Position numbers and translations under genes: made by a program. From contig CAWCHV010000007.1 in assembly GCA_963795435.1 (NCBI GenBank), positions 2,046,001 through 2,110,000 of the forward strand: a stretch of 64,000 nt of DNA, written 5' to 3'. The first letter of the stretch is position 1; the number at the start of each line of letters is the position of its first letter. This DNA is from JAFKFI01 sp963795435 (lineage in GTDB: Bacteria > Pseudomonadota > Alphaproteobacteria > Acetobacterales > Acetobacteraceae). The notes beneath the pieces are model-generated. The model was not told the DNA's origin and ran no database searches. It worked only from the letters and a program-made list of their open reading frames with translations. Of the stretch, positions 25,588 to 34,309 are shown one piece after another.

Positions 25588-25852
25588 ACTGCCCGACCGC
25601 CCGCGCCTAGCGCCCGGCGTCCGGCTGCATTTCGACAAGACGCGAAATGCCTGGGTGCTGCTCGGCCCGGAACGGGTGATCGAAGCGGAAGGTCCGGCCC
25701 ACGAAATCCTGCGGCGATGCGACGGCAGCCGCACCACGGGGCAGATCGTCGACGAGCTCGCCGCACTCTATACCGCCGACCGGTCGGTGATCGCCGACGA
25801 CGTGCACGACATGCTGGCGGATCTGGTCGCCAAGCGGCTGGTGGTCGCCTGA
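25580..25852 (+). CDS. pqqD: PqqD, PqqA-binding chaperone
   Basis: A 90-residue winged-helix-like RiPP recognition element. The sequence RPRLAPGVRLHFDKTRNAWV, LLGPERVIEAEGPAHEIL and a hydrophobic C-terminal helix (DVHDMLADLVAKRLVV) match the family. It binds the PqqA peptide and presents it to PqqE. It overlaps the end of pqqC and is one base from pqqE. Confidence 0.94.
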   Translation: MPELPDRPRLAPGVRLHFDKTRNAWVLLGPERVIEAEGPAHEILRRCDGSRTTGQIVDELAALYTADRSVIADDVHDMLADLVAKRLVVA

Positions 25853-25853
25853 G

Positions 25854-26981
25854 ATGGCGCCCGTGACCCCCCTGCCGGCCCCGCTCGGCTTGCTCGCCGA
25901 GCTGACCCATCGCTGTCCGCTCGCCTGCCCCTACTGCTCGAACCCGCTGGCGCTCGAAGCCCGGACCGACGAGCTCGCCACCGCCGACTGGGCGCGCGTG
26001 TTTCGCGAGGCCGCCGATATGGGCGTGTTGCAGGTCCACCTCTCCGGCGGCGAGCCGGCGTCGCGCCGCGACCTCGTGGAGATCGCCGGCTCGGCGCACG
26101 AGGCCGGGCTCTACACCAACCTCATCACCTCCGCGATCGGGCTGGACGCGCCCCGGCTGGAGCGGCTGGCGGCCGAGGGGCTCGACCATGTGCAGCTCTC
26201 CATCCAGGACGTCGACGCGACCTCGTCCGACCGGATCGCCGGCTACCGGGGCGCGCACGCGCGCAAGCTGGAGTTCGCGGGGCGGGTGGTCGGCCTCGGC
26301 ATGGCGCTCACCATCAACGCGGTGATCCATCGCGCCAACATCGACCGCGTAACCGCCATCGTCGAACTCGCGGCCGCGCTCGGCGCCGGCCGGGTGGAAG
26401 TGGCGCATACGCAGTATCACGGCTGGGCGCTCCGCAACCGGGACGCACTGATGCCGACGCGCGAGCAGGTGCGGCGCGCGATGGACGAGGTCGAACAGAT
26501 GCGACCGCGCTTCGCGGGAAGGCTGGCGATCGACCTCGTCGTGCCGGACTACTACGCGAGGCTGCCGAAGCCCTGCATGGGCGGCTGGGCGCGCCGGTCG
26601 CTGAACGTCACGCCATCCGGCCGCGTGCTGCCTTGCCACGCCGCCGAGACGATCCCGGGTCTCGAATTCTGGTCGGTGCGCGACCGGCCGCTGGCGGAAA
26701 TCTGGGCGCGCTCGCCGGCCTTCCAGGCGTTCCGCGGCACCGACTGGATGCCGGAACCCTGCCGCTCCTGCGACCGCCGCGAGATCGATTTCGGCGGCTG
26801 CCGCTGCCAGGCCCTCGCCCTCACCGGCGACGCCGCCGCCACCGACCCGGCCTGCGCGCTGTCGCCGCACCATGCGTTGATGCTCGAACTGGCCGACCAG
26901 GGCTCCGCCGGGTCGCCGGCCGAGTACGCCTATCGCGGCCGTGCCCCGGCGAGAGATGCTATTCCCACTCCAGCTCGCTGA
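25854..26981 (+). CDS. pqqE: PqqA peptide cyclase PqqE (radical SAM)
   Basis: A 375-residue radical SAM enzyme. The iron-sulfur motif CPLACPYC (C-x3-C-x2-C) is at about residue 22, followed by QVHLSGGEPASRRDL. The C-terminal SPASM region supplies further cysteines: CMGGWARRSLNVTPSGRVLP, then C, and CRSCDRREIDFGGCRCQ. It makes the carbon-carbon bond between glutamate and tyrosine of PqqA. Its last 23 bases overlap the convergent metallo-hydrolase gene. Confidence 0.96.
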   Translation: MAPVTPLPAPLGLLAELTHRCPLACPYCSNPLALEARTDELATADWARVFREAADMGVLQVHLSGGEPASRRDLVEIAGSAHEAGLYTNLITSAIGLDAPRLERLAAEGLDHVQLSIQDVDATSSDRIAGYRGAHARKLEFAGRVVGLGMALTINAVIHRANIDRVTAIVELAAALGAGRVEVAHTQYHGWALRNRDALMPTREQVRRAMDEVEQMRPRFAGRLAIDLVVPDYYARLPKPCMGGWARRSLNVTPSGRVLPCHAAETIPGLEFWSVRDRPLAEIWARSPAFQAFRGTDWMPEPCRSCDRREIDFGGCRCQALALTGDAAATDPACALSPHHALMLELADQGSAGSPAEYAYRGRAPARDAIPTPAR

Positions 26982-27888
26982 ACGCCGCGGTGGCGTTGCG
27001 CGGATTGTAGTCGTCGAACAGCTGCCAGCGGCCGCGCTCCGACTGGGCGATCTGCGGCACCGCCCGCGCGAGCGGCACGCCGGCGGCGATTAGGCGGCGT
27101 GCGTCGGCGGCAAGCGTCGTGAGATAGCGGCGCTCGTCTTCCAGGGCTTGGGGCCACGGCGCCACCAGCCTGCCATGTCCGGGCACGACAATGCGGGCCG
27201 GCAGCTTCGCAAGCCTCGGGAGCACCGACAGCCAGCCGATGACGCTGCCGTCGAGCACCGGGATGTGTTGCAGGAACACCAGGTCGCCGGCGAACAGCAC
27301 GCCGCTCGTCTCGTCGAGTACGGTGAGGTCGCAATTGGTGTGCGCGGCCGGGCTCCAGGCGGTAAGCAGCAGCCGTCTGTCGCCGAGATCCAGGGTCGTC
27401 TCGCCATTCACCAGCAGCGTGGGCGGGATGATCTTCACTTCCGCGATCGCCGCCGCGCCCAGTGCCTCGCGGAATGAGCCGAGATAATACGTGCCCCGCT
27501 TTGCCAGCTCCTCCGGCAGGTTGTGATGGCCGACGAAAGTCACGCCCGGCCCGAAGGCGGCGTTGCCGAACACGTGGTCCGGGTGTTCGTGGGTGTTGAT
27601 GACATAGCGCACCGGCTTGCCGGTGATGGTGCGGATCGCAGCGAGCAGACGCTTGCCCACTGCCACGCTGCCGCCAGTATCCACGACCGCGACGGCGTCC
27701 CGCCCCACGATGATGCCGAGATTGGCGATGTCGCCCTGGTTTTGGGGCGTAGTCAGCGAGATTTCGCCGAAATGCGCGTAGTCGCCGGGCGCCACGGTCT
27801 CGATCGCCAGCGCGCGCGCGGGGTCGTCCGCCGGGGCCACCGAGGCACCGGCCAGGAGGGTCATCGTCAGGACAGCCAGCGCGTTCAT
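26959..27888 (-). CDS. Quinoprotein relay-type zinc metallohydrolase (MBL fold)
   Basis: About 309 residues with an N-terminal signal (MNALAVLTMTLLAGASVAPA). The metal site motif HxHxDH is present as NTHEHPDHVFGN, with further ligands in AHTNCDLTV, LFAGDLVFLQHIP and VPGHG. The family is the SoxH-related metallohydrolase that accompanies PQQ-dependent dehydrogenases and SoxYZ-like carriers. It is probably periplasmic and may release a bound group from the SoxYZ-like carrier, but this is inferred from family and neighbourhood. Start MNALAV (27888) is preferred over an ATG three codons upstream. Confidence 0.88.
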   Translation of the reverse strand: MNALAVLTMTLLAGASVAPADDPARALAIETVAPGDYAHFGEISLTTPQNQGDIANLGIIVGRDAVAVVDTGGSVAVGKRLLAAIRTITGKPVRYVINTHEHPDHVFGNAAFGPGVTFVGHHNLPEELAKRGTYYLGSFREALGAAAIAEVKIIPPTLLVNGETTLDLGDRRLLLTAWSPAAHTNCDLTVLDETSGVLFAGDLVFLQHIPVLDGSVIGWLSVLPRLAKLPARIVVPGHGRLVAPWPQALEDERRYLTTLAADARRLIAAGVPLARAVPQIAQSERGRWQLFDDYNPRNATAAFSELEWE

Positions 27889-28001
27889 CGCCTGCACAAA
27901 ATTATCTCCGTTTCGCCTCGAATTCGACGCGGCATATCACGGTCGCGTGATTTGCAGTCGTGTTGTCGCGCTGCCTACGCTCACATGTCTCTGGCTTCAA
28001 C

Positions 28002-28035
28002 GGATTTCCCGCTGGCTGGGAGGGGTGGGAAATCC
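28002..28035. promoter_or_regulatory. Inverted repeat in the xoxF leader region
   Basis: GGATTTCCC (28002-28010) and GGGAAATCC (28027-28035) are perfect inverted copies around a 16-base gap. They lie about 155-190 bp before the xoxF start, in the 301-bp interval between the divergent hydrolase gene and xoxF. The spacing suits an operator or an RNA hairpin. Nothing else recognisable, including small ORFs, is seen in the interval apart from the GGGAGGAAATCA ribosome site of xoxF. Confidence 0.4.
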
Positions 28036-28189
28036 CCGAGGCGGCTTCGGCCGGCTGGCAAGTTCCCGCGAGGCGGAACATCGGCTCGCCGAAGAACCCG
28101 TCGATGCGTCTCCTCCCAAGCGCGCCTTGGCTGAACCGGTGGACGGGGCTCGTCCATTGGGCGTCCGAGCAATAAACGGGAGGAAATCA

Positions 28190-30017
28190 ATGCGACGTGG
28201 TTCGTCGGGCTTCTGGCTGACGACGGCAATCATGCTGTCTCCGCTGTTGATGACTAGTGCCGGCGTCGCGCAGACCGCGGGCGGCGACGATCTCGTCAAG
28301 ATGCAGTCGAACGCCGCGAACGTGGTGATGCCGACCATCACCTACGACAACCAGCGCTACTCCGCGCTGGACCAGATCACGGCGCAGAACGTGGGTAAGC
28401 TGCAGGTCGCTTGGACGTTCTCGACCGGCGTCCTGCGCGGCCATGAGGGCGCGCCGCTCGTCATCGGGAACATGATGTACGTACACGCGCCCTTCCCGAA
28501 CACCGTCTACGCGCTCGACCTCGACCACGACGGCAGGATCGCCTGGAAATACGAGCCGAAGCAGGATCCGAACGTCATCCCCGTGATGTGCTGCGATACC
28601 GTCAATCGCGGCGTCGCCTACGGGGACGGCAAGATATTCCTGCATCAGGCTGACACCACCCTGGTGGCGCTGGATGCCAAGACCGGCAAGGTGGTCTGGT
28701 CGGTCAAGACCGACGACCCGTCCAAGGGTGCCACCGGCACCAGCGCGCCGATGGTGGTCAAGGACAAGGTCTATGTCGGCGTCTCCGGCGGTGAGTTCGG
28801 CGTGCGCGGCTGGGTCGCGGCGTTCAACATAAAGGATGGAAAAGAGGTCTGGCGCGGCTATTCCGAGGGCCCCGACAAGGATTTGCTGGTCGACCCGCAG
28901 AAGACCACCTCGCTCGGCAAGCCGATCGGCGCCGAATTCGAGCCTCAAGAGCTGGCAAGGCGATCAGTGGAAGATCGGCGGCGGCGATACCTGGGGCTGG
29001 CTTGCGTACGATCCGAAGGCGAACCTGGTCTACTACGGGTCGGGCAATCCCTCGACGTGGAATCCGAGCCAGCGTCCCGGCGACAACAAATGGTCGATGA
29101 CCATCTTCGCCCGCGACCCTGATACCGGGATGGCGAAGTGGGTCTATCAGATGACCCCGCATGACGAGTGGGACTACGACGGCGTCAACGAGATGATCCT
29201 CGCCGACCAGGAGATCGGCGGCAAGACCGTGCCGACCCTCGTGCATTTCGACCGCAACGGCTTCGGCTACACGCTTAACCGCGATACGGGCGAGTTGCTC
29301 GTCGCCGAGAAATACGATCCGGCGGTGAACTGGGCGACCGGGATCAACATGGATAAGGGGAGCAAGGATTACGGCCGGCCGATTCTCGACAAGAAATATT
29401 CGACCGAGACGGCGGACGTGAACCATCAGGGCATTTGCCCCGCGGCGCTCGGCACCAAGGACGAGCAGCCCGGCAGCTACAGCCCGGATACCAAGCTGTT
29501 CTACGTGCCGACCAACCACGTGTGCATGGATTACGAGCCATTCCGCGTGTCGTATACGGCCGGTCAGCCCTATGTCGGGGCGACCCTGTCGATGTATCCG
29601 CCCCCGGGCAGCCAGAACATGGGCAACTTCATCGCCTGGGATGCGACCAAGGGCAAGATCGTATGGTCCGATCCCGAGGCATTCTCGGTCTGGTCGGGCG
29701 CGCTGGCGACCAAGGGCGGCGTCGTGTTCTACGGCACCTTGGAGGGCTACCTGAAGGCGGTCGATGCCAAGACGGGCAAGGAGCTTTACAGGTTCAAGAC
29801 CCCGTCCGGCATCATCGGCAACGTGATGACGTACGAGCATAACGGGCAGCAATACGTGGCGGTGCTCTCTGGCATCGGCGGCTGGGCCGGCATCGGGCTC
29901 GCGGCGGGCCTGACCGATCCGCACGCCGGCCTCGGCGCGGTCGGCGGCTATGCCGCGCTGAACAACTACACGGCGCTCGGCGGCACGCTGACGGTGTTCA
30001 AGCTGCCGTCAAGCTGA
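28190..30017 (+). pseudogene. xoxF: Lanthanide-dependent methanol dehydrogenase XoxF with a one-base frameshift
   Basis: An eight-bladed quinoprotein propeller of about 608 residues if read through. It has a signal peptide (GFWLTTAIMLSPLLMTSAGV), the adjacent cysteine pair VMCCDTVNRG (~134-135), GGEFGVRGW, YYGSGNPSTWNP and WDYDGVNEM. The second aspartate of WDYDG is the mark of XoxF and binds the lanthanide; calcium-type MxaF has alanine there. It oxidises methanol in the periplasm with PQQ. The frame breaks near 28930-28940: codons read SLGKPIGA, then the homologous SSLKSWQGDQWKIGGG continues one base out of phase, consistent with one extra base in GCCGAATTC. Everything else is intact, so sequence error or very recent mutation are both possible. 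Confidence 0.9.
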
Positions 30018-30040
30018 TCCTCAAACTTGCGTTTTCTATC

Positions 30041-30077
30041 CCGGCCGGCGTCCTGGCTTCCAGCCAGCGCCGGCCGG
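30041..30077 (+). terminator. Strong hairpin between xoxF and xoxG
   Basis: CCGGCCGGCG (30041-30050) pairs with CGCCGGCCGG (30068-30077), and the interior CTGGC/GCCAG can pair too, giving a long GC-rich stem. It is followed by CTTCTTCTCG, only weakly U-rich. It lies between the xoxF stop and xoxG. It may be an intrinsic terminator, or a 3' stabiliser that sets different xoxF and xoxG levels. Confidence 0.6.
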
Positions 30078-30124
30078 CTTCTTCTCGTCAGGTCCGGTTT
30101 CTTTGCTTAACGAAGGAAGTCGCA

Positions 30125-30649
30125 GTGCAGAGATCGTCGCGTGCCGCCGCGTGCGTTGTCATCGCCTTGAGCCTATCGGCGGGCATCGCGTATGCCGTCG
30201 AGGATGGCGCGGGCGACCCCGCCGCGGTGAAGTCGCAGGACGGCAAGTGGGAAGACAAGAACGGCAACCCGACCTTCAAGATCGGCGATGACGGCAAGGT
30301 GGACTGGTACACCTATGTCGGCTTCGTGCGTTACAGTGCCAACTGCCTGCAATGTCACGGGCCGGACGGGTTGGGGTCGACCTACGCACCGTCGCTGGTC
30401 GATTCGCTCAAGCACATTGATTACACCACGTTCTACGCGACGGTTGCGGGCGGCAAGAAGGACGTCTCGGCGGCGCAGAACCTGGTGATGCCGGCCGAGG
30501 GGGAGAACAAGAACGTCATGTGCTACATCGACGCGATCTATGTCTACCTGCGCGCCCGCGCCGATGGGGCGATGGGACGCGGACGCCCGGCGAAGCACGA
30601 CGACAAGCCGGAGGCCTACACCAAGGCCGAGAACGAGTGCATGGGCTGA
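30125..30649 (+). CDS. xoxG: Cytochrome c electron acceptor of XoxF
   Basis: A 174-residue exported c-type cytochrome. GTG start at 30125 with GGAAG upstream; signal peptide AAACVVIALSLSAGIAYA. The heme site is CLQCH in VRYSANCLQCHGPDGLGSTY. The later NLVMPAEGENKNVMCYIDAI region provides the probable methionine ligand. A cytochrome directly after xoxF normally takes its electrons and passes them to the terminal oxidase chain. Three bases separate it from xoxJ. Confidence 0.92.
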   Translation: MQRSSRAAACVVIALSLSAGIAYAVEDGAGDPAAVKSQDGKWEDKNGNPTFKIGDDGKVDWYTYVGFVRYSANCLQCHGPDGLGSTYAPSLVDSLKHIDYTTFYATVAGGKKDVSAAQNLVMPAEGENKNVMCYIDAIYVYLRARADGAMGRGRPAKHDDKPEAYTKAENECMG

Positions 30650-30652
30650 CCG

Positions 30653-31507
30653 ATGCGCGGGGAATCAGCACGCATTGGACTCGGATTGCGCGCGGCGTTG
30701 TGCGTCGCGGCTCTGCTCGCGTCGTCTCATGCTCGCGCCCAGGCCCCCGGTCTCGGCGGGTCGGTGGAGCTGGTGGACCCGAAGGTATTCCGCGTGTGCG
30801 CCGATCCGCACAACTTGCCGTTCTCCAACGAGGCCGGCGAGGGCTTCGAAAACAAGCTCGCCGCGCTGATCGCCGCCAAGCTCAATGAGCCGGTCAGCTA
30901 CGTCTACTACCCGCAGGTAATCGGCTTCGTGCGCAACACCCTGAACGCACTGCGCTGCGATGTGGTGATGGGCGTCGCGGTCGGCGACGATACGATGCAG
31001 ACGACCAACCCGTACTACCGCACGACCTATGCGCTGGTGTTCAAGCCGGACAGCGGTCTCGACGGCGTCGCGTCGCTGGACGACCCGCGCCTTCAGGGCA
31101 AGCACATCGGCGTCGTCGCCGGCACGCCTCCGGCCAGCGTGATGTCCCAAGACGGCCTGATGGCGCTGGCCAAACCGTATCCGCTGACCGTGGATACCCG
31201 CGTGGAGGTGCCGGCAAAGGAGATGGCGGACGACATCGCGGCCGGACGCATCGACGCCGGCGTGCTGTGGGGGCCGATGGCCGGCTACTACGCGCAGCAC
31301 GTCGAGCCGCACCTGACAGTCGTGCCCTTGCTGAAGGAACATGCGCCGATGGAGTTCCGCATAGCGATGGGTGTGCGGCGAACCGATCAGGAGTGGAAGC
31401 GCAAGCTCAATCGCCTCATCGCGGAGAACCGGCCGGAGATCGACCATATCCTCGCGGAGTACGGCGTGCCGCTGCTGGACGAGCAGGGCAAACTCGTATC
31501 GCCGTGA
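30653..31507 (+). CDS. xoxJ: XoxJ periplasmic binding protein
   Basis: A 284-residue periplasmic solute-binding-type protein with a signal peptide (LRAALCVAALLASSHARAQA). Typical segments are VFRVCADPHNLPFSNEAGEG, ALRCDVVMGVAVGDDTMQTT, RIDAGVLWGPMAGYYA and the C-terminal EIDHILAEYGVPLL. This is the quinoprotein dehydrogenase-associated binding protein found after xoxF and xoxG. It is thought to help mature or activate XoxF rather than import a solute. Its stop overlaps the next start as GTGA. Confidence 0.92.
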   Translation: MRGESARIGLGLRAALCVAALLASSHARAQAPGLGGSVELVDPKVFRVCADPHNLPFSNEAGEGFENKLAALIAAKLNEPVSYVYYPQVIGFVRNTLNALRCDVVMGVAVGDDTMQTTNPYYRTTYALVFKPDSGLDGVASLDDPRLQGKHIGVVAGTPPASVMSQDGLMALAKPYPLTVDTRVEVPAKEMADDIAAGRIDAGVLWGPMAGYYAQHVEPHLTVVPLLKEHAPMEFRIAMGVRRTDQEWKRKLNRLIAENRPEIDHILAEYGVPLLDEQGKLVSP

Positions 31508-32053
31508 TTCCGCGCCTGTCGCTGGCGCTGGTGACGGTGTTGCTCGCCGCCGGCGCCACCGAGGCGCCGCCCGAGCCCTCAGGCTACCGCATGGACCACT
31601 ACCGCGCCCCGGTGCCCGCGACATTGCAAGGCGCCACCGGTACTGGGGACGACGCAAGTTCATGCGCTCTGGGAGAAGCACATAGCGTTGTTCGTGGATG
31701 TCCTGCCGCAAGCACCGCGACCGGCTGGCCTGCCGGCCGGGACGATCTGGCGTCCGATGCCGCGCAGGGACTTGCCCGGCAGCGTCTGGCTGCCGGATAC
31801 CGGCTACGGTGCGCTGGCTCCGATCATGGAGGATTATTTCGCCAACAACCTGCGGCAGGCCACGAACGGCAACCGAGGTTATCCCCTGGTGTTCTACTGC
31901 CTGGCGAAATGCTGGATGTCGTGGAATGCCGCGAAGCGCGCGCTGGCGCTCGGCTACACGCATGTCGACTGGTATCCCGAAGGCACCGATGGATGGGCGC
32001 AAGCCGGCCTGCCGCTGGAATTGCGCGAGCCGATGCCTCGGCCCGAGGAGTGA
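31504..32053 (+). pseudogene. PQQ-associated CXXCW rhodanese-like protein with a one-base frameshift
   Basis: The N-terminal part starts at GTG 31504 (IPRLSLALVTVLLAAGATEA, a signal peptide) and reads PPEPSGYRMDHYRAPVPATL, then loses frame. The remainder, out of phase by one, reads HALWEKHIALFVDVLPQAPR and ends with the diagnostic FYCLAKCWMSWNAAKRAL (C-x3-C-W in the aligned CXXCW site) and YPEGTDGW. Removing one C from ACCGGTACTG (31636-31645) restores GATVLGTTQVHALW, which matches the family pattern. The family is periplasmic and linked to PQQ-dependent alcohol oxidation. Either a mutation or a sequence error breaks this copy. Confidence 0.82.
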
Positions 32054-32054
32054 C

Positions 32055-32678
32055 CTACTCCACCACTTGCTGGATCGTTCGCGCCAGCCCGAATAGTCGT
32101 TGCTCGATTGCGGCCGGCACGTCGCAAGCATAGCCGATCGCCTCGCGCCGGTCCTGGAATACCTTCATTTCCCATGTCACCTGTTGCGTAAGCTTGTCCA
32201 CCGCCGCCGGATCGGCGCCGGCATCGTGCTGCATCGCGCTCAGCTTGTCGTTGTCCGCGCGCAGATTTTCGGCCAGCTCCTTCTGGCGATGCCCGAAACG
32301 GTCGAGGCCCGCGATCACGCTCTCGCGCTCCTGGTTGAGCACGTTGAACAAGCCAGCGAGGAGCGTTAGCACACGCTGCCGCTTCTCCGCCCCGGCCCGC
32401 TCGGCGAAGGCACGGATTTCCGTGGCGGCCTGATCGATGGGAATACGCCGCTGCGCCAGTCGATGCGCGAGATCCGCGACCGTCTGGTCGCGCTGCCAGT
32501 CAGTCTGTCGCGTATCGACCGGCGGGCCGGACCACACGGCGGCGAGCGACAATTCGGGAACCTTGATCTGCTGGCACGGCCAATCGGGATCGCGCGGCCC
32601 GGGCGGCGCCGCCTCCGCAGCCGCCGTCGCGAGCAGCGCAATCGCCAGCGTCAGTTTGAACAGTGCGCGCGCGCTCAC
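32055..32678 (-). CDS. Secreted helical protein of the quinoprotein ABC cluster, function unknown
   Basis: A 207-residue protein from GTG 32678, with a signal sequence (FKLTLAIALLATAAAEAA). The mature part starts PGPRDPDWPCQQIKVPELSL and is then largely helical and charged (LNQERESVIAGLDRFGHRQK, LAENLRADNDKLSAMQHDAG), probably coiled-coil. Two cysteines (WPCQ and YACD) could form a disulfide. The start overlaps the stop of the ABC permease as GTGA, so it belongs to the same leftward operon. The role is not known. Confidence 0.72.
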   Translation of the reverse strand: MSARALFKLTLAIALLATAAAEAAPPGPRDPDWPCQQIKVPELSLAAVWSGPPVDTRQTDWQRDQTVADLAHRLAQRRIPIDQAATEIRAFAERAGAEKRQRVLTLLAGLFNVLNQERESVIAGLDRFGHRQKELAENLRADNDKLSAMQHDAGADPAAVDKLTQQVTWEMKVFQDRREAIGYACDVPAAIEQRLFGLARTIQQVVE

Positions 32679-33518
32679 GCGCCACCCGCGCCGCGCCGCG
32701 CGATCAGGCCCCGCGCGGGATCGTAGGCGAGGATCGCGCCAGCGGTGAACAGTACCGGTCATGCCCGCGACCACCGCGAGCGATGTCCACTCGATCCTGA
32801 AATACAGCGCGAAGCGGATCAGCTCGATGGCATAGGTGAACGGATTGAGCCGGCAGATCGTGTACACCACCGGGCTCGATTGCTGCACCAGCCACAGCGG
32901 GTACAGCGCCGAGGAGGCGAAGAACATGGGGAAGATCACGAAGTTCATCACACCGGCGAAGTTCTCGAGCTGGCGGATCGCCGAGGAGAGCAGCATCCCG
33001 AGCGCGCCCAGCATCATCCCCGACAGCACCAGCGCCGGCAGCACGGCGAGATAACCCCAGGCCGGCGGCGTGATCCCCCACAGCCAGGCGACAACCAGAT
33101 AAGCATAGACCTGCAGCACGGAAACGGCCGTGCTCGCCAGCAATTTGCCGATCAGCAAGTACCAGCGCGGGAACGGGCTGACCAGCAGCATCCGCATGTT
33201 CCCCATCTCCCGATCGTACACCATCGAGAGCGAGGACTGCATCCCGTTGAACAGCTGGATCATCGCCATCAGGCCCGGCGTGACATAGACCTCGTACAGC
33301 ACGTAGGTGTCGTAGGGCGGGATGATCGACACGCCGAGGATCTGGCGGAAGCCTGCGGCAAAGATGAACAGCCAGACCAACGGTCGCACCAGGGCGGAGA
33401 TGAAGCGCTCCCGCTGATGCACGAAGCGCAGCGCCTCGCGCCAGACGATGCCGCGCAGACAGACGAAGTACTGGGCGGCGGTGAAACCCCGCTCCTCGCG
33501 GATCGCGGTCGCGCTCAT
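32675..33518 (-). pseudogene. Quinoprotein-associated ABC-2 permease, frameshifted near the C terminus
   Basis: The first ~255 residues are a normal ABC-2 type permease with six membrane segments (LVRPLVWLFIFAAGFRQILG, YVTPGLMAMIQLFNGMQSS, FAGVMNFVIFPMFFASSALY) and the exit motif NPFTYAIELIRFALYF. After VVAGMT the frame becomes basic noise; shifting by one base gives FTAGAILAYDPARGLIARRG and then AGGA with a stop at 32675, the expected C terminus. Removing one C from ACCGGTACTG (minus strand, 32759-32750) gives MTVLFTAGAIL. Without the correction the frame would fuse to the downstream secreted protein. The family forms an exporter with the neighbouring ATPase. Confidence 0.82.
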
Positions 33519-34309
33519 TCACCGTCCCTCCCTGCCGCGCCGCCCGTCAGTGCGGTGAACGCGCCACGCATGTCGGCCGCGCCGGCGGTGCGGATCACGT
33601 CGGGCACTTCGCCCTCGGCCAGCACGCGGCCGAGATGCAGCACGACGGCCGCGTCGTCGTGCTGCACCTCGTCGAGCAGATGCGTCGCCCACAGCACCGC
33701 GACGCCGCGCTCGCGCACCAGCGCCCGCACATGGCGCAGGATGGCAGCGCGCGAGGCGACGTCGAGCCCGACGGTCGGCTCATCCAGCACCATCACGCGC
33801 GGGCGATGCAGCAGCGCCCGTGCTATTTCCACGCGGCGCATCTGCCCGCCCGACAGCTTGCGCGCGGTCTCGCGCGCGCGATCGGCCATCTCGACCTCTT
33901 CCAAGGCCGCTTGCGAACGACGCCGCGCCTCGCGACCGCCGATCCCATGCAGCGCCGCGTGATAGAGCAGGTTCTCCATTACCGACAGGTCGAGATCGAG
34001 CGTGCGCGCCTGGAACACCACGCCGAGCAACCGCAGCGCCGCGCCGGGCTCGCGCGCGACGGGATGGCCCAGAACTTCGACCGATCCACGCTGCGTATCG
34101 TAGAGTCGGGTGATCAGCGAAAACAGCGTGGTCTTGCCCGCTCCGTTCAATCCGAGCAGCACCGTGAAGCGCCCCTGCCGTACGGTCAGGCTGACATCGA
34201 CGAGTGCCTTGCGCGCGCCGTACGAATGGCTGACCCCGTTAACCGCCAACGCCGGCGTCGCGTTGAGCCCGGCTTGCGGCGACACATCCTGCACCACGGT
34301 CACGGTCAT
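33515..34309 (-). CDS. Quinoprotein-associated ABC transporter ATP-binding protein
   Basis: A 264-residue ATPase. Walker A is GLNGAGKTTLFSL, the signature is LSGGQMRRVEIARAL, Walker B is VMVLDEPTVGLD and the switch histidine is in LWATHLLDEVQHDDAAVV. The N terminus (ALAVNGVSHSYGARKALVDV) is typical. It energises the adjacent ABC-2 permease. It overlaps the permease start by four bases and the propeller protein stop by four bases. The cargo is unknown. Confidence 0.93.
   Translation of the reverse strand: MTVTVVQDVSPQAGLNATPALAVNGVSHSYGARKALVDVSLTVRQGRFTVLLGLNGAGKTTLFSLITRLYDTQRGSVEVLGHPVAREPGAALRLLGVVFQARTLDLDLSVMENLLYHAALHGIGGREARRRSQAALEEVEMADRARETARKLSGGQMRRVEIARALLHRPRVMVLDEPTVGLDVASRAAILRHVRALVRERGVAVLWATHLLDEVQHDDAAVVLHLGRVLAEGEVPDVIRTAGAADMRGAFTALTGGAAGRDGE

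Noticed and set aside
28925..28945. Programmed frameshifting in xoxF
   Set aside because: No slippery sequence or downstream structure typical of programmed frameshifts is visible, and XoxF is not known to need one.
32055..33518. A single 487-residue fusion of ABC permease and secreted protein
   Set aside because: The joining segment is basic noise; a one-base correction gives the normal permease C terminus, and the second protein has its own GTG start and signal peptide.
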